From contig CAITVN010000070.1 in the NCBI GenBank assembly GCA_903895855.1, forward strand, positions 1-64,000: 64,000 nt of DNA. Reading direction: 5' to 3'. A model generated the notes under the pieces. The model was not told where the DNA came from, ran no database searches, and was given only the letters and a program-made list of their open reading frames with translations. This document shows positions 26,723-35,007 of the stretch, one piece after another (within the stretch, counting starts at the first letter, position 1; the number at the start of each line of letters is the position of its first letter). This DNA is from Oligoflexia bacterium. Its GTDB lineage: Bacteria > Bdellovibrionota > UBA1018. The position numbers and the translations under genes were made by a program.

Positions 26723-27171
26723 TTTTCAAATCCACCCACAAGTCTTCCTTCAATCCACATCAGCGACTGAAGAAGTTCTTGTTTCTTAGCTGGATCTTTT
26801 GAAGTACCCATTCCTTCAAGCTTTTTTCCTTGAAAACTGAGCAACCAATGCAAGCGAGAGTGAGACTCTTGGTCACTACCGGCAAACGGCGAAAGCAGGT
26901 CGAAACTCTTTTTCAAAAACTCATCGGCCTCAACCACGTTAACCTCACGAACCTTCTCGGTCGAAGCTCCATTGAAGCGATAAATTTTACAAACGGCCTG
27001 CTGGTTGCTCTTAATTTCATTTTCGGCGCATCGAAGCGATAAAATTTGAGTTGAATCAACCCCACCCACGCTCGACTCTCGGGTCAATCGAATCTCAGAA
27101 TCTGTGAAAGCCACTGTGGGTAGAAAAAAAACAAAAAAAGCCCATTTCATAGAAATTTTGTGCAGTTTCAT
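26719..27171 (-). CDS. Small exported hypothetical protein coupled to the HELTH protein
   Basis: This 150-residue protein starts at 27171, where a hydrophobic leader (MKWAFFVFFLPTVAFT) follows within eight residues. The longer frame to 27264 has no ribosome-binding site. The mature part contains LRCAENEIKSNQQAVCKIY, a likely disulfide, and a C-terminal LLQSLMWIEGRLVGGFEK. It overlaps the following metallopeptidase gene by four bases, which suggests the two act together, perhaps as inhibitor, chaperone or partner. This is inference. Confidence 0.72.
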   Translation of the reverse strand: MKLHKISMKWAFFVFFLPTVAFTDSEIRLTRESSVGGVDSTQILSLRCAENEIKSNQQAVCKIYRFNGASTEKVREVNVVEADEFLKKSFDLLSPFAGSDQESHSRLHWLLSFQGKKLEGMGTSKDPAKKQELLQSLMWIEGRLVGGFEK

Positions 27172-27662
27172 GAACAAACGAGCCCCCTTCTCTAAGAGAG
27201 TGTGAAGAAGAATACCCTCAAGTGTCAAGGATCGAGTCGGGCATGAAGTGGTCGACGACCACATGGGGTCGCGCTATCGCATTCCAGCCTTGGTTACCGG
27301 CCTCGCACCAGTCAAGAGTAGCGACCCAGACGTAAAGGCTCCTTTAGAGGGTGATACGATATTATGGCCAAAATGAGGGATTGTTGAATCAATAAAGTGG
27401 TGAGTCATGATGGATTCGAACCATCGACCCTCACATTAAAAGTGTGATGCTCTACCGACTGAGCTAATGACTCACTTTATTGATTCAATTGAGGTTTCTT
27501 CCGTTATCAAACGAACGCGCCTGATGCAATCAGAAAAATCAAATTAGACGATTCAGCCGAAGAAAATCACCCGCCCCTCGCTACCGAAGAGGCAAGCGAA
27601 CACTTTAGCCCCTAATTTTTGAGTTGAGAAACCCTACAGACTCAAGGCATTGTCCACGCTCA
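27172..27662. other. Intergenic region containing tRNA-Lys and palindromes
   Basis: Apart from the tRNA gene at 27398-27473, this 491-bp gap holds a GTGGTC-GAC-GACCAC palindrome (27248-27262) and a GGGTCGC (27266-27272) / GCGACCC (27321-27327) helix around a 48-base loop. No coding sequence is evident. The remainder 27489-27662 shows nothing I can assign beyond likely promoters for the tRNA and for TerC. Confidence 0.55.
27398..27473 (-). tRNA. tRNA-Lys (anticodon TTT), CCA encoded
   Basis: The minus strand folds into a full cloverleaf. The acceptor GAGTCAT pairs with ATGACTC, the D-arm is GCTC/GAGC, and the anticodon loop CTTTTAA contains TTT. The T-arm has GGTTCGAACC, and A plus encoded CCA complete the 3' end (27398-27400). 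The flanks are unusual: 15 bases of leader (27474-27488) are perfectly complementary to bases 27384-27398 of the 3' side, which extends the acceptor helix past a three-base bulge. Confidence 0.97.
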
Positions 27663-28346
27663 ATGATCGAAATGAAAGACCTCGGCGTCATCGGATTTCT
27701 AATTTTTCTTGAAGGCATCTTGTCAATTGATAATGCCATTGCTCTGGCTTTGCTGGCCAAAGATCTGCCCCCCAAACTTCAAAAACGCGCGCTTACTTAT
27801 GGCTTAGTTGGCGCTGTCGGTTTTCGGTTCATTTCTCTATTTTTTATCACTCGTCTCATGCAGTTTGCCTGGGTAAAAATACTGGGCGGCGCCTACCTCT
27901 TGTTTATCGCGCTCAAATTCTTCTATGAAAAACTCAAACACATCTCAAAAGGCACCGAGGCACACGAGAAAAAGGTAAACCACTCTTTCTGGAAAACAGT
28001 CATCTTGATTGAACTCACTGACATTGCTTTTGCGGTTGACTCTATTCTAGCGGCTGTTGCCGTTACCCAAAAACTGGCCGTCGTATTTATCGGCGGAATT
28101 CTGGGCATCATTATGATGCGCGTAGCCGCAGCAGCGTTCATCAAGCTACTCGAGCGTTTTCCAAATCTCGAAATGACCGCCTATTTGCTCATCACTACGA
28201 TCGGCTCAAAGTTGTTCATTCAAGGCCTAGATATTCCGGGTATTGATTTTCACACAATCTCAAATCCAGCTTTCTGGATATTCTGGCTGTCTTCAATCGC
28301 TTCAATTGGCTACGGCCTCGCCAACAAAAGACCATCAAAAACTTAG
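27663..28346 (+). CDS. TerC-family integral membrane protein
   Basis: This protein has about 227 residues and 6-7 transmembrane helices. The hallmark LEGILSIDNAIALALL lies near the N-terminus. A second DIAFAVDSILAAVAV in the middle carries the paired acidic residues thought to bind metal ions. I start at the ATG at 27663 (MIEMKDLG), since TerC proteins begin shortly before this first helix; a TTG at 27624 is less likely. Family members are linked to metal export or metal loading of exported enzymes. Confidence 0.9.
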   Translation: MIEMKDLGVIGFLIFLEGILSIDNAIALALLAKDLPPKLQKRALTYGLVGAVGFRFISLFFITRLMQFAWVKILGGAYLLFIALKFFYEKLKHISKGTEAHEKKVNHSFWKTVILIELTDIAFAVDSILAAVAVTQKLAVVFIGGILGIIMMRVAAAAFIKLLERFPNLEMTAYLLITTIGSKLFIQGLDIPGIDFHTISNPAFWIFWLSSIASIGYGLANKRPSKT

Positions 28347-28383
28347 CCAACTCCTACCTACTGACCGTAACTACCCAGTATCG

Positions 28384-29565
28384 CTAAACAAGCTGCGGAA
28401 CAGTCTGCGCGACCGGTTTTTCATAAATGCGCCAACGCCGATAAAGCGGTGCGCCCAAATCTTGCCATGGCTTATTCATCTCGACATTGTCTTCAAGAAT
28501 CCAACTGGCATCGCCGCCCACAATTCCATATTCCCGAGCACGCCTGAACGCCTCATGGGTAAAGAGCGCAAAAATGCCTGAACCTCGAAACTCAGGCTTA
28601 ACTCCCAAAGTGACGACTCGAACGGTTTTCAAGAAACGCCTGCCCAATAAGAGAGTGAGTAGTCCAAACGGAAAAAGTCTGCCCGACGGAATGCGCTTTA
28701 ACAGGTGATTGATGTCCGGAAGGCAAAGCATAAACCCTGCGGGCTTGCCATCAACCTCGGCAATCAAAGCAAAACGCGGATCGAGAATCAACTTCATGTC
28801 TTTCGCCATGTGAATGAATTCATCACGCAACATCGGCACGAAACCCCAATTTTTCTCCCAAGCACTTTGATAAAGACCGAAACAAATCTCAACTTCACTA
28901 TCAAACTTTTTGAGGTCCAATTCGCGAAATTTGAATTGTGAATTTTTTTGCAGATTCTCAACGTGAGATTTCACGCGCGGCGGCAGTGCTGCTTGCTTGT
29001 CTACGGCAATGTAGTAAGCCACGAGATCTTTCACACCAACCAGACCGCACTTTTCATGCAATTCTTGGTAATACTTTGGATTCCAAGTAGTCATGACAGT
29101 AGGATGCTGCGACTGACCGCGCACGAGAAGCCCACATTCATGGTTAATCGATGGATTCATGGGCCCACGCATCGCAGTCAAACCACGACTGGCACACCAC
29201 TCTGAGGCGACTCGAAAAAGCTCACTCGCGGTTTGCTCATTATTTTCACACTCAAAAAATCCGTAAAAGCCCACCTTTTCATTGTGAAACTCATTGTTAG
29301 TTTCACTCTCGATGGCGGCAATTCTACCCACAGCTTGACCGCCTCGATAGGCAATGTAGAGCTGAAGTTTTGCCCGCCGATAGAACGGATTTTTCTTAAC
29401 ATCAAGAGCGTCTAAGACCCCAAGTCGAAGCGGAGGCACCCATTGGGGGTACGTTTTTTGATCACAAATTTTCCAGAGAACATCAATGAATTCATTGAGA
29501 TCACGTTTCGAATCGTTTCTGAGAGCCCTAACTTCTACCTTTGAAACACCCACCTCGATTGTCAT
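28384..29565 (-). CDS. GNAT-fold N-acetyltransferase-like protein (YghO-like)
   Basis: This 393-residue protein has a conserved N-terminal part (WVPPLRLGVLDALDVKKNPF) and MRGPMNPSINHECGLLV, typical of a widespread hypothetical family. Its C-terminal half is a GNAT fold (ALIAEVDGKPAGFMLCLPD, then VTLGVKPEFRGSGIFALFTH as the acetyl-CoA loop). The biological acceptor is unknown. It is convergent with terC, with 37 bp between the stops. Confidence 0.85.
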   Translation of the reverse strand: MTIEVGVSKVEVRALRNDSKRDLNEFIDVLWKICDQKTYPQWVPPLRLGVLDALDVKKNPFYRRAKLQLYIAYRGGQAVGRIAAIESETNNEFHNEKVGFYGFFECENNEQTASELFRVASEWCASRGLTAMRGPMNPSINHECGLLVRGQSQHPTVMTTWNPKYYQELHEKCGLVGVKDLVAYYIAVDKQAALPPRVKSHVENLQKNSQFKFRELDLKKFDSEVEICFGLYQSAWEKNWGFVPMLRDEFIHMAKDMKLILDPRFALIAEVDGKPAGFMLCLPDINHLLKRIPSGRLFPFGLLTLLLGRRFLKTVRVVTLGVKPEFRGSGIFALFTHEAFRRAREYGIVGGDASWILEDNVEMNKPWQDLGAPLYRRWRIYEKPVAQTVPQLV

Positions 29566-29625
29566 AGTGTCATTTTCTTAGCAAGAAACTCAAGTTTCGC
29601 CAAGAAATTGCCGATAGGTCATTGT

Positions 29626-29997
29626 ATGGACAGAAATAATAGTCTCGATGCCATCGCAAGACTTCAAAAATACAATGAATCGACCAATGAACTGCTAAGG
29701 CAGTACGACTTGAACGCCGGCTCACCTAGAGGGTCTGAGTCTTCTCAGTATTACTGGCTGGGATTTCTTTGTGGAATGGGAGGCGCCATCTTTTTTGCGC
29801 TCGCCTCGCACAATCAAACCCCTAATCTAGCTCAAAAGGGCCAGCCGGCATTCGAATCAACTTCATCAAGTCGAACGATTGATCGACTACCGGCAAATGA
29901 ATGGCCGTCGAACGATTGGGCAAAAACCACCGGTGACCAATCGAAACCCGACAGTTTTGAAAATCGTGGTTTTGAATTCAGGCAGTACCGAGAATAA
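29626..29997 (+). CDS. Small single-pass membrane hypothetical protein
   Basis: The protein has 123 residues from the ATG at 29626; an upstream TTG at 29608 is less likely. One transmembrane helix (YYWLGFLCGMGGAIFFALAS) lies at about 45-64, after a polar N-terminus. The C-terminal part is rich in Ser, Asn and Pro and would be periplasmic. No family is recognised. Confidence 0.55.
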   Translation: MDRNNSLDAIARLQKYNESTNELLRQYDLNAGSPRGSESSQYYWLGFLCGMGGAIFFALASHNQTPNLAQKGQPAFESTSSSRTIDRLPANEWPSNDWAKTTGDQSKPDSFENRGFEFRQYRE

Positions 29998-30039
29998 CCG
30001 CCGCCAAACTGCGCACGTTGCCTCTCAAAAGAGTCACAC

Positions 30040-30438
30040 TCAAAGATTCAGCAAGTACTTAATCTTCTGTTCCAGGATCGAAATATTAAATGGTTTCACA
30101 ATATAATCACTAGCTCCGTATGAGACCGCTTGATCTAGGTACTTCTGTCCGGCCAATGATGTACATAAGAGAAACGGAATGACCTTTGTGGGTCCGAACC
30201 CACGGGCTGCTCGTAACAGTTCACCACCGGTCATCCCCGGCATGTCCCAATCGGCAATGACTAAAGTAAAACCGCGCTCGGCTGGGTTCAAATAAGACGA
30301 TTTCAGCATTTCCCACGCGATTTCACCGTCTTCCGCCTCATCTACAGTGGCAAGACCAATTTTTTCGAGCATGTCGCGAAGAATCATTCTCACGGCGGGC
30401 ATGTCGTCGGCGATAAGAACTCTCAAATCCTTACTCAT
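30040..30438 (-). CDS. Single-domain response regulator (CheY-like)
   Basis: This 132-residue receiver domain has an acidic pair (LIADDMP), a phosphoacceptor Asp (VIADWDMPGMTG), Ser/Thr (LLCTSLAG) and Lys (YIVKPFN) in the right order, with no output domain. It would relay a phosphoryl signal from a histidine kinase not found here. It is divergent from the adenylate cyclase gene, with 46 bp between start codons, so a shared promoter region and joint signalling are possible. It resembles the other receiver at 43748-44152. Confidence 0.93.
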   Translation of the reverse strand: MSKDLRVLIADDMPAVRMILRDMLEKIGLATVDEAEDGEIAWEMLKSSYLNPAERGFTLVIADWDMPGMTGGELLRAARGFGPTKVIPFLLCTSLAGQKYLDQAVSYGASDYIVKPFNISILEQKIKYLLNL

Positions 30439-30484
30439 CTTCTTAAGATTTTACCCCAGGTTCCGTTACGTGAATAGAGAACTT

Positions 30485-32833
30485 ATGAAAAAGAAACTAT
30501 GGATTCTTCAGCTACCTATTATCGCCGCGGCTACGTATGGCTTTCTCATCGTACACTGGGGCAGCCAAGGTCTCTTAGAAAGCCCCTTTTCGAGGAACTG
30601 GCTTTTTCCAAAACTCAGGTCATTGCAGGGCAAGGTGACCGACCTAAAATTTAATGTGCGTGGTCCAGAAACTCCAAAAAATCGAGTGGTTATCGTTGAA
30701 ATCGACAGCCCTTCACTTGAAGCTTTCGGGCGTTGGCCCTGGCACCGTGACAAGACCGCCTACCTTATCGATCGCATTCACCAGGCCGGGGCAAAGGTCA
30801 TTGGCCTAGATATGGTGTTCTCAGAACCCGACAAAAGAGTGTCTGAAGAGCTCAGAGGCATCTTACAAGAACATAAACTTGATCAGTTTATTCCTGACCT
30901 AGAAACCGACAATCAATTGGCGACGGTGATTAAATCTACGAAGAATAATGTGGTTCTCGGTTGGACAAGTGAAAACAGCTGTATTCCCGCACTCGACAAT
31001 GGTGACGAATGTCCAATCAGCGACAAAACAAGAGTTTCTGAATTGCCTGAAGAGCTCGATCGTTTCAGCTATGAGCAATTTGTGGGTCCCACGATTTTTG
31101 ACCAAACCAAAGCACACCTCATAACGAATCTCAATTTTATCGCCAATATTCCGCTGTTCTCGAAAGAAGCGTTGCACGCCGGCTACTTCAATACTTGGCA
31201 AGACAACGATGGCATCACGAGGCGAACAAACTTAGTGACGACCGCTCAAAACCAAGCGTTTCCTTCACTAGCCCTTGCGATGGCAAAAGTCGGTCTCAAC
31301 GAAAAACTCGAACTCGAACGCACCGCTGAAAACAAAGTCGCAAAAATTCGATTCACTGGATCCGGAAAAATCATTGAAACCACCGAACTGGGAGCGATGG
31401 AGATCAACTTTCGTGGCCCTGGCTACACTTTTCAATATGTCAGCGCACTCGATGTGATGGAAGACAGCAAAGAATACACCGTATCAAAGGGGCGAGCTCT
31501 CGCTTCTGTGCCGCGCCTTGAAGGCCTGACCATCTTAAAAGATGCTTACGTGCTCGTCGGATTGAGCGCACTCGGTGCCTTTGACATGCGAGCATTTCCG
31601 TTTGACTCAAATGTTCCAGGAGTCGAAGGACACGCCAATATTTTAGACAACCTTTTAGCAGGTGATTGGTTACTCGGCGAATCGAAATCAGCGCCTGAGT
31701 GGATCTTGCTCATTCTCATGACAATCGGAGCGATTTTTTTCGCGCTGGCCATCAGCCGGCTCGAATCGGTGCCGGCCCTACTCGTTTTTGTCTTCGTCAT
31801 GAGCGGCTTCACGTTCGGTGACTTCTACGTTCTTTTTAGCAAATTCAAAATAAACTGGAACACCAGTTTACTTTACATTGAACTGACCAGCATGTTTGTG
31901 TTCACACTCGCGATGAAATATGTACTTGAAGAGAGAAATAAAAAATTCATTCGCGGTGCCTTTTCTAAGTACGTGGCTCCTGACATTGTCGATTCAATTT
32001 TGAAAGATCCGACGAAATTGACCGTGGGTGGAGAGCGCCGAGACCTGACCATCATGTTCTCTGACATTCGTAGTTTCACAACATTTTCTGAGAAAATGGA
32101 TGCCAAAAGACTCTCGACCTTCTTAAACGACTATCTGGGCATCATGACTGACATTGTTTTTGATAACAAAGGCACACTCGATAAATACATTGGTGATGCG
32201 GTCATGGCATTTTGGGGTGCGCCACTCATTCAACCCGAACACGCTATGAACTCTTGCTTGGCCGCAATCAAAATGCAACAAACGCTCAAGGCCAACCACG
32301 CGCGATACCTGAAAGAATACGACGTCGACGTCTCAGTGGGTGTGGGCATCAATTCTGGCTCGGTGAGTGTGGGCAACATGGGGTCTGACCGAATTTTTGA
32401 ATACACAGTCATCGGTGATCACGTGAACTTAGCGTCTCGGTTAGAAGGTCTCACCAAGGCTTACTATGCTTCAATTCTCACCACGCGGTTTACTCTCGAC
32501 GCCATCAAGGCGGTTAATCTAACGCCACCAGCGTATCGCGTGCTTGATTTCGTCAAAGTCAAAGGCAAGAAAATCGCCGTCGAGCTCATTCACATTCTTG
32601 ACTACCCATTGAACGAATCCACTGTTGGCCAATTTGAAAAAGCGAGACGCTTTTACCTCGAACAAAACTGGGACACTGCCATTACTGAGTTTAAAAAAGC
32701 GGCTGAGTTACACTTTGCCGAAACCGGACTCGCCGACGGCTGCGCCCAAATGTACATCGAGCGTTGCGCAGAGTTCAAAGCTAATCCACCAGCTAAAGAC
32801 TGGGATGGAAGTTGGGAGATGCATTCTAAATGA
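30485..32833 (+). CDS. Adenylate cyclase with CHASE2 sensor domain
   Basis: The protein has 782 residues from the ATG at 30485; the longer frame overlaps the divergent cheY gene and is rejected. Layout: TM helix (6-23), periplasmic CHASE2 domain (about 64-395), three TM helices (about 406-424, 429-449, 461-479), then a class III cyclase domain (about 517-700). The cyclase has metal-binding aspartates in FSDIRSF (527) and YIGDAVMAF (571), the purine-contact lysine in LDKYIGD, and VNLASRLEGL. A TPR-like segment ends the chain. It would make cAMP in response to an external signal. The next gene, a cNMP-binding protein, overlaps it by four bases. Confidence 0.94.
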   Translation: MKKKLWILQLPIIAAATYGFLIVHWGSQGLLESPFSRNWLFPKLRSLQGKVTDLKFNVRGPETPKNRVVIVEIDSPSLEAFGRWPWHRDKTAYLIDRIHQAGAKVIGLDMVFSEPDKRVSEELRGILQEHKLDQFIPDLETDNQLATVIKSTKNNVVLGWTSENSCIPALDNGDECPISDKTRVSELPEELDRFSYEQFVGPTIFDQTKAHLITNLNFIANIPLFSKEALHAGYFNTWQDNDGITRRTNLVTTAQNQAFPSLALAMAKVGLNEKLELERTAENKVAKIRFTGSGKIIETTELGAMEINFRGPGYTFQYVSALDVMEDSKEYTVSKGRALASVPRLEGLTILKDAYVLVGLSALGAFDMRAFPFDSNVPGVEGHANILDNLLAGDWLLGESKSAPEWILLILMTIGAIFFALAISRLESVPALLVFVFVMSGFTFGDFYVLFSKFKINWNTSLLYIELTSMFVFTLAMKYVLEERNKKFIRGAFSKYVAPDIVDSILKDPTKLTVGGERRDLTIMFSDIRSFTTFSEKMDAKRLSTFLNDYLGIMTDIVFDNKGTLDKYIGDAVMAFWGAPLIQPEHAMNSCLAAIKMQQTLKANHARYLKEYDVDVSVGVGINSGSVSVGNMGSDRIFEYTVIGDHVNLASRLEGLTKAYYASILTTRFTLDAIKAVNLTPPAYRVLDFVKVKGKKIAVELIHILDYPLNESTVGQFEKARRFYLEQNWDTAITEFKKAAELHFAETGLADGCAQMYIERCAEFKANPPAKDWDGSWEMHSK

Positions 32834-33966
32834 GTTCACCACAACCAGCAAAACCTCTTCAAGCGGTGCCCAAGTCGCCAGCAGCTAGCGCTGCTGGGGC
32901 GGCTAGCCCCACACCTCAAGCCACTCTCTTGCCCCAAACCAGGAAACTAAAAAAAGGTGAACTCATTTTTAGTGAGGGTGATACTTCGCGAGCCATGTAC
33001 TTCATCAAATCAGGCATGATTCGAGTCTTCAAAAAGAAGGCCGAATCCTGCATTGAAATCGACACCCTTCGTGCAGGCTCAGTTCTCGGTGAGCTAGCGT
33101 TTCTCGATGGCAACCCACGTTCAGCATCGGCCGAAGCACTCACTGAAGGCGAGCTCGTCGAAGTCACTGGCCCGGCTTTTCAGGGCACGATGGATAAACT
33201 GCCTGACTGGCTCAAAATATTGATGAAAACGATTGTTGGTAGACTCAGGGCTGCCAGCACCAGAATTCGCCAGCTAGAAAATGCTCAAACCTCAATGTCA
33301 TACGCAGATAAAGACGGAGCGCGCGAGCTGCAATACGTCTTTCTCACTCCGTCTGATGTGCTAAAAGGCTCAAGCGCGCTCATTTTGGTCGCCGCAAAAA
33401 ATGGCTCGCAATCGGGCAATCAAGTCGAGATCAAAGAGTCGCTGTACCATCGCTATGGCAATCAAATCATGAATGTACCGGTGGCGAAGCTCACTGCGCT
33501 GTTAGATGTCTTCAACCAATGTGGCATCACGATTGCTGGTGGTGAAGACGGCAAAATTCTGGTCTCGAATCTCGCACTGTTAGAGCAGTTTGTCGCCTAC
33601 TATAACGATCAAAATTTACTTGAACCCTCAAAGAGGCAAAATCTATCACCGCGTGGTTTTGTCGTCACTGCAACGATTGCGAAGTATTTGCACAACTACA
33701 CCCTCAACGCTGAAACTGGGGTGGCAACAGTGAACGTAGGAGAAATCTTAAAGAAAGAAACGGTGCTAACCAAAAAAGAACCCTTTCGTGGTGACGAGTT
33801 CGAAGAACTAGTCAAACTCAATGTAGCGACCGCACTCAAAGCGACTTCAACCGAACTCATTGAAACCCAAATCAAGTCGAGTGCGTTCATGCATTTTTTT
33901 AGAATGCATAAGGTCATGCATAGTATTTTGGACGTCAATAATCAGAAAGCGAGCAATCGAAAGTAG
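32830..33966 (+). CDS. Cyclic-nucleotide-binding effector protein
   Basis: This 378-residue protein overlaps the cyclase stop (ATGA). After a Pro/Ala-rich linker, residues about 35-150 form a cNMP-binding beta-barrel with KLKKGELIFSEGD and a phosphate-binding cassette GELAFLDGNPRSASAEA, whose Arg and Ser fit cAMP binding. A helix follows. The C-terminal 230 residues have no Crp-type helix-turn-helix that I can see and match no family I know. This suggests a dedicated receiver of the cAMP made by the neighbour, with an unknown output. Confidence 0.9.
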   Translation: MSSPQPAKPLQAVPKSPAASAAGAASPTPQATLLPQTRKLKKGELIFSEGDTSRAMYFIKSGMIRVFKKKAESCIEIDTLRAGSVLGELAFLDGNPRSASAEALTEGELVEVTGPAFQGTMDKLPDWLKILMKTIVGRLRAASTRIRQLENAQTSMSYADKDGARELQYVFLTPSDVLKGSSALILVAAKNGSQSGNQVEIKESLYHRYGNQIMNVPVAKLTALLDVFNQCGITIAGGEDGKILVSNLALLEQFVAYYNDQNLLEPSKRQNLSPRGFVVTATIAKYLHNYTLNAETGVATVNVGEILKKETVLTKKEPFRGDEFEELVKLNVATALKATSTELIETQIKSSAFMHFFRMHKVMHSILDVNNQKASNRK

Positions 33967-34030
33967 GGGCGGGGCAATTTCTGCCGCACCCACCATTGCC
34001 CGCTACTGGGCACCTTTAGGCCGATTGGAA

Positions 34031-34059
34031 TTGGCAGTAAATCCTATAATATATATAGT
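34031..34059 (+). promoter_or_regulatory. Sigma-70-type promoter for the exported peptidase gene
   Basis: TTGGCA (34031-34036) and TATAGT (34054-34059) are separated by 17 bp, near consensus. The transcript would start about 33 bases before the ATG at 34099. Confidence 0.55.
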
Positions 34060-34082
34060 TATTGTTTATTAAACCACCATAA

Positions 34083-34098
34083 AGGAGCCCCCCCCTCG
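34083..34098 (+). promoter_or_regulatory. Ribosome-binding site with C8 tract in the spacer
   Basis: AGGAG (34083-34087) is followed by eight consecutive C (34088-34095) and then TCG before the ATG at 34099. The spacer is 11 bases, longer than optimal. Gain or loss of C by slippage would move the Shine-Dalgarno sequence relative to the start. Confidence 0.55.
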
Positions 34099-35007
34099 AT
34101 GACTCACCTTTCAATGCGCTTTACCCACGCTTTGCCTTTACTCACTCTCATGCTCGCAAGTTCACAGTCTTTTGCTCAAATATTGCCAGAAAACTCACTC
34201 TGGCTAGAAGACTCACAAGACCGCTTAGCCAACATGACCGAGCAGCAATTTGCAGATCTCTCAAAGGTGGTGCTCGATTTTTATGCCCCGCTAGCGAAAA
34301 TACATGGCGGTGAACTCACGGTGGTCAACAATTGGAAAGACCCGACAGTCAACGCTTACGCCGAGCAAGAAGGCAACTTATGGACAGTCCAAATGTTCGG
34401 CGGCTTAGCCCGTCGAAAAGAAATTACCCTCGACGGCTTTCAACTCGTCGTTTGTCATGAAGTGGGTCACCACCTGGGTGGGTTTCCAATGGAAGCCGAT
34501 GTGTGGTTTGCTGACGAAGGCCAAGCCGATTACTTTGCCACTGAAACCTGTGCTAAAGGTATTTGGGGCAACGACCTCGAAGTCAATGCAACCTTCCGGG
34601 CTACTGCTCCTGAACTGGTTCGAACTTCTTGTGACCGCGCTTATGCAACTGAAGCAGAACAAAACCTCTGCTACCGCTCATCGGTTGGTGGATTATCGCT
34701 TGCCAACTTGCTCGCGGCCCTCGGCTACAGTGGTGCACCGGCATTTGAAAAACCCGATCCAAAAATCGTGACGGCAACGAACCACGAGCATCCAAAGGCA
34801 CAATGTCGCTTAGACACCTATTTTAACGGAGCGTTGTGCGACAACATGCTCGATCTTCAAAAAGAAATTCCAGGCAAAGAAACACCAGAAGGTGGCGACA
34901 GCCTCGAGGCCGAAAAACAATCGCAAGCATCGAGCTGTTACACCTACTCGAAAGATGCGTTTGCCTCAAGACCACGCTGTTGGTTTGCGCCGAGAGTCGG
35001 CATCTAG
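34099..35007 (+). CDS. Exported putative metallopeptidase (HEVGHH motif)
   Basis: This 302-residue protein has a signal peptide (ALPLLTLMLASSQSFA). A zinc motif VVCHEVGHHLGG (about 120-124) is followed by ADEGQADYFAT, whose glutamate or aspartate could be the third ligand, as in gluzincins. Several cysteines (ETCAKG, TSCDRA, NLCYRS, ALCDNM, SSCYTY, PRCWF) suggest disulfides. It is probably secreted or periplasmic. Peptidase activity is inferred from the motif. Confidence 0.82.
   Translation: MTHLSMRFTHALPLLTLMLASSQSFAQILPENSLWLEDSQDRLANMTEQQFADLSKVVLDFYAPLAKIHGGELTVVNNWKDPTVNAYAEQEGNLWTVQMFGGLARRKEITLDGFQLVVCHEVGHHLGGFPMEADVWFADEGQADYFATETCAKGIWGNDLEVNATFRATAPELVRTSCDRAYATEAEQNLCYRSSVGGLSLANLLAALGYSGAPAFEKPDPKIVTATNHEHPKAQCRLDTYFNGALCDNMLDLQKEIPGKETPEGGDSLEAEKQSQASSCYTYSKDAFASRPRCWFAPRVGI

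Noticed and set aside
27624-27662. Upstream TTG start for the TerC protein
   Set aside because: The family begins just before the first helix, and the added residues are not conserved-looking; no clear ribosome-binding site is present.
30347-30484. Longer N-terminus for the adenylate cyclase
   Set aside because: It overlaps the divergent response-regulator gene, and the added residues look like antisense coding. The ATG at 30485 gives a normal transmembrane start.
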